This document shows positions 62,070 to 64,000 of a DNA stretch of 64,000 bases, in pieces. Position 1 is the stretch's first letter; the number at the start of each line of letters is the position of its first letter. The notes under the pieces are model-generated. The model was given only the letters and a program-made list of their open reading frames with translations, made no database searches and was not told the origin of the DNA. The stretch is from contig BCHS01000002.1 in assembly GCA_039545275.1 (NCBI GenBank), positions 1,426,001-1,490,000 on the forward strand. Reading direction: 5' to 3'. The stretch comes from Pseudomicrostroma phylloplanum (Eukaryota > Basidiomycota > Exobasidiomycetes > Microstromatales). The position numbers and the translations under genes were made by a program.

Positions 62070-64000
62070 TCAACGCCAGACATGTCCCTGGTCCTGCTCG
62101 TCTTCTTCCTCTTGAACGAAGAGACCATCACGGGCACTCTCTGCCGAGTGGAAGCTCATGTTCGCCGCGTCGTCCGACGACTCGGTCCGAGCTCGATGGC
62201 GCGCCGGACGTGTAGGAGCGTCGGTCCCGGCAGAAGTTACGGCGGTTTGCTCTTCCGCAAGAGGAGGAGCGGGCTTGAGAATGTTGATAGGAGCGGACGA
62301 GGATGATCCTTGGCCGTTCTTGAGGGTGCCAACGGAGGTGAAGGAGGCATCGTCGTTCTCCTCTAGGCTCGTGTTTGCGACTGCGTCGTCTGCTGCTGCA
62401 AATCGATTGTGCCACCGGTCGACGAGCCTCGGAGGAGAGTAGACGATATTGCTCCTCCCTGCCACGCCATCTTCAGATGGCTCTGTTGAAGTCGCTGCGG
62501 CTGCTCCTCTGCCGCTGACGGCGGCGACATCGTCAACCAGTGCGAATGTGCTCCTAGCAGCACCTCTTCTCCTCTCCTCCTCTTCTTCCTCCTCCTCCTC
62601 CTCGTCATACTGATATCCTTCTTCATCGTCCGAGTGGCCGCGCTCGCTATCGCCGTACGGGTAGAAGCTCGAAGTAGCCCCGCTAGCACGCTGGATGTGA
62701 ATTTCGGGAACAGGCGTCTGATTCCAGGCGGAGCGCTGCTCCTCCCGTGAGACAGGCGCCTCGTGGCGTGCAGCGCCAAAGGCTTCGCGTCCGAGAGCTT
62801 CTGGCGTCTTGCTTCGACGGTGCTGACGAGGCGAAGAGGAGGTGGAGTCTTGGCCGATCATGTCTGGGTCGTAGTAGGACATCTGCGTGCCGCGACCATC
62901 GCCCCAGAGATTGGCGTCGCGTGTGCTGAGATTGGGGCTCTTGTCCGACTGAGCCCAGCCGGTACCGTCTGGGCGTGGCGTGCTGTGAAGATCGTGAGAT
63001 GACCCTTGTGGGAAGACTTGGTCGCGGGAAGTTGGCTCTTCATCGGTATCGTGGCCAGTCTGCACATCCGTCATGCTCGCATCGGCTCGATCCTTGAGGC
63101 CAAGTCGCTTCTTGAGATCACCCTTGATCCACGCTTCCCGCACTAGATCCACCTCGGTCGGCATGAACCAGACGCGCCATGCCTTTGCATAGAAGCGCGG
63201 TAGCAGTGAGAGGACGATGATGAGCAGGATCTGCGCCCAGAAGGTGACGGTGCTCATGAGCCAGAAGGCAGTGCTCTGATACGAGGTACCGGGGATCCAG
63301 CTGTAGATGAGTGCCCAAGCAAAGTAAGCGATGGAGGAGATGAACTGCGTGGCCCACACGATGACGGTCCAGTACGACGACGAGAGACCGACGTAGAGAT
63401 TGGCAGCGACGACTGCTCCTGCTCCGATGGTGGTCCCAAACATCCAGACGCCATCCATCTCATGACCGTTGGCGTCGACGACGGGGAAGAATCTCCAGCA
63501 GGCATAAGTGACAAAGAAGCAGACGACCGACTGGTAGACGCCGTCGCCGATTGCGATCCAGAAGAGGGTGCGGTTGTAGTCGAGGCCTTTGATGCCGCGC
63601 GTGTACGTCTGAGGGAAAGCCATCAGCGCCTTGGCGTTGCAGTCTTGGTCAAGTGCACCGAGGATGACGACGGGCAATGAGGTGAAGATCAGGTTGAAGA
63701 GGAGGACGTAGCTGTAGTCGTATAGGTATGTAGCATTGAAGTCGCAGAAGATCTGGTACCAGAACATGGTGAAAGTCCAGATTACATTCTTGAAGAAGAA
63801 GCTCTTCTGCAGATTCGCAATCCTCTGGTACGACCAGTGGCCATGCACGATGAGGAGCTTAGTGAGGAAGCGGAATTGACCAATGGCATAGTCGGCTGAC
63901 ATGCTAGCTTGAGCTCCTTCGACGCCGGCGATGCCTACTCCGATGTGCGCTTCTTGAATCATCGACACATCATTGGCACCATCACCAATGGCGAGCGTCA
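62070..64000 (-). CDS. P4-type phospholipid-translocating ATPase (flippase), C-terminal part
   Basis: The reading frame is open to the window end, so only the last 640 or so residues are seen. It begins in the P-domain with TLAIGDGANDVSMIQEAHIG and continues GVEGAQASMSADYAIGQFRFLTKLLIVHGHWSYQRIA and KNVIWTFTMFWYQIFCDFNATYLYDY. Six C-terminal membrane segments can be seen between about residues 80 and 290, including SVVCFFVTYAC, VVAANLYVGLSS, FISSIAYFAWALIY and ILLIIVLSLLPRF. The order and wording are typical of P4 flippases, closest to the Dnf1/Dnf2 style by eye. After the last helix comes a cytosolic tail of about 320 residues, rich in Asp/Glu/Ser/Arg with a run of acidic residues and ending FVQEEEDEQDQGHVWR. 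No gene upstream can be assessed. Confidence 0.9.
   Translation of the reverse strand, partial: TLAIGDGANDVSMIQEAHIGVGIAGVEGAQASMSADYAIGQFRFLTKLLIVHGHWSYQRIANLQKSFFFKNVIWTFTMFWYQIFCDFNATYLYDYSYVLLFNLIFTSLPVVILGALDQDCNAKALMAFPQTYTRGIKGLDYNRTLFWIAIGDGVYQSVVCFFVTYACWRFFPVVDANGHEMDGVWMFGTTIGAGAVVAANLYVGLSSSYWTVIVWATQFISSIAYFAWALIYSWIPGTSYQSTAFWLMSTVTFWAQILLIIVLSLLPRFYAKAWRVWFMPTEVDLVREAWIKGDLKKRLGLKDRADASMTDVQTGHDTDEEPTSRDQVFPQGSSHDLHSTPRPDGTGWAQSDKSPNLSTRDANLWGDGRGTQMSYYDPDMIGQDSTSSSPRQHRRSKTPEALGREAFGAARHEAPVSREEQRSAWNQTPVPEIHIQRASGATSSFYPYGDSERGHSDDEEGYQYDEEEEEEEEEERRRGAARSTFALVDDVAAVSGRGAAAATSTEPSEDGVAGRSNIVYSPPRLVDRWHNRFAAADDAVANTSLEENDDASFTSVGTLKNGQGSSSSAPINILKPAPPLAEEQTAVTSAGTDAPTRPARHRARTESSDDAANMSFHSAESARDGLFVQEEEDEQDQGHVWR

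Noticed and set aside
1..64000. CRISPR arrays, phage, transposons or bacterial-style operons
   Set aside because: No direct-repeat/spacer pattern, transposase, integrase or terminal inverted repeats were seen; gene structure is eukaryotic throughout.

Overview
This window is nuclear DNA from a fungus, most likely a basidiomycete smut relative (Ustilaginomycotina). Genes lie on both strands with short GT-AG spliceosomal introns, mostly 70-95 nt. There are no operons, ribosome-binding sites, phage or insertion sequences. The best taxonomic pointer is an apparent orthologue of Rrm4, the endosomal mRNA transporter known from Ustilago maydis. Exon borders and product calls come from reading the sequence and from knowledge of protein families; no search was run.

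Layout from left to right. (1) The 3' part of a low-complexity, regulator-like gene (1-1212). (2) HOP1, a meiotic HORMA protein in many small exons (5226-1834, minus). (3) COG8, a Golgi tether with a long charged helix (8788-5516, minus). (4) AP-3 delta adaptin (9197-12127). (5) Branched-chain ketoacid dehydrogenase E1-alpha (13998-12243, minus). (6) A small hydrophilic protein (15106-14612, minus). (7) Rrm4 (15877-19227). (8) A very large Sel1-repeat SKT5/Chs4-type protein (26492-20253, minus). (9) A Ser/Thr kinase with a split N-lobe (31188-27748, minus). (10) A glyoxalase-I-like protein with altered metal ligands (33590-32120, minus). (11) Mitochondrial release factor 1 (35678-34221, minus). 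(12) Beta-COP (36231-39311). (13) A STEEP1/CXorf56-family protein (40064-39463, minus). (14) A STRAP-type WD40 protein (40870-42232). (15) A four-finger C2H2 regulator with microexons (44213-46382). (16) A TACO1/YebC protein (47785-46671, minus). (17) Exonuclease 1 (48167-50980). (18) MCM-binding protein (53120-51196, minus). (19) An MpaB/Lcp-like putative oxygenase (53426-55628). (20) RAD16 (59238-56032, minus). (21) Ribosomal protein uL16/RPL10 (60301-61332). (22) The C-terminal part of a P4-ATPase flippase, cut by the window end (64000-62070, minus).

Two themes recur, with no sign of a physical gene cluster. One is membrane traffic and polar growth: COG8, AP-3, beta-COP, the flippase, SKT5 and Rrm4. 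The other is chromosome metabolism: HOP1, EXO1, MCMBP and RAD16. Mitochondrial functions (BCKDH E1-alpha, mtRF1, TACO1) are scattered between them. I see no obviously new multi-gene system. The strongest unusual signals are inside single proteins: an insertion that splits the third MLLE domain of Rrm4, a glyoxalase fold that has lost its metal-binding carboxylates, a kinase with about 130 residues between the glycine loop and the catalytic lysine, an in-frame 18-nt exon carrying a zinc-finger recognition helix, and a roughly 200-residue charged helix on COG8.
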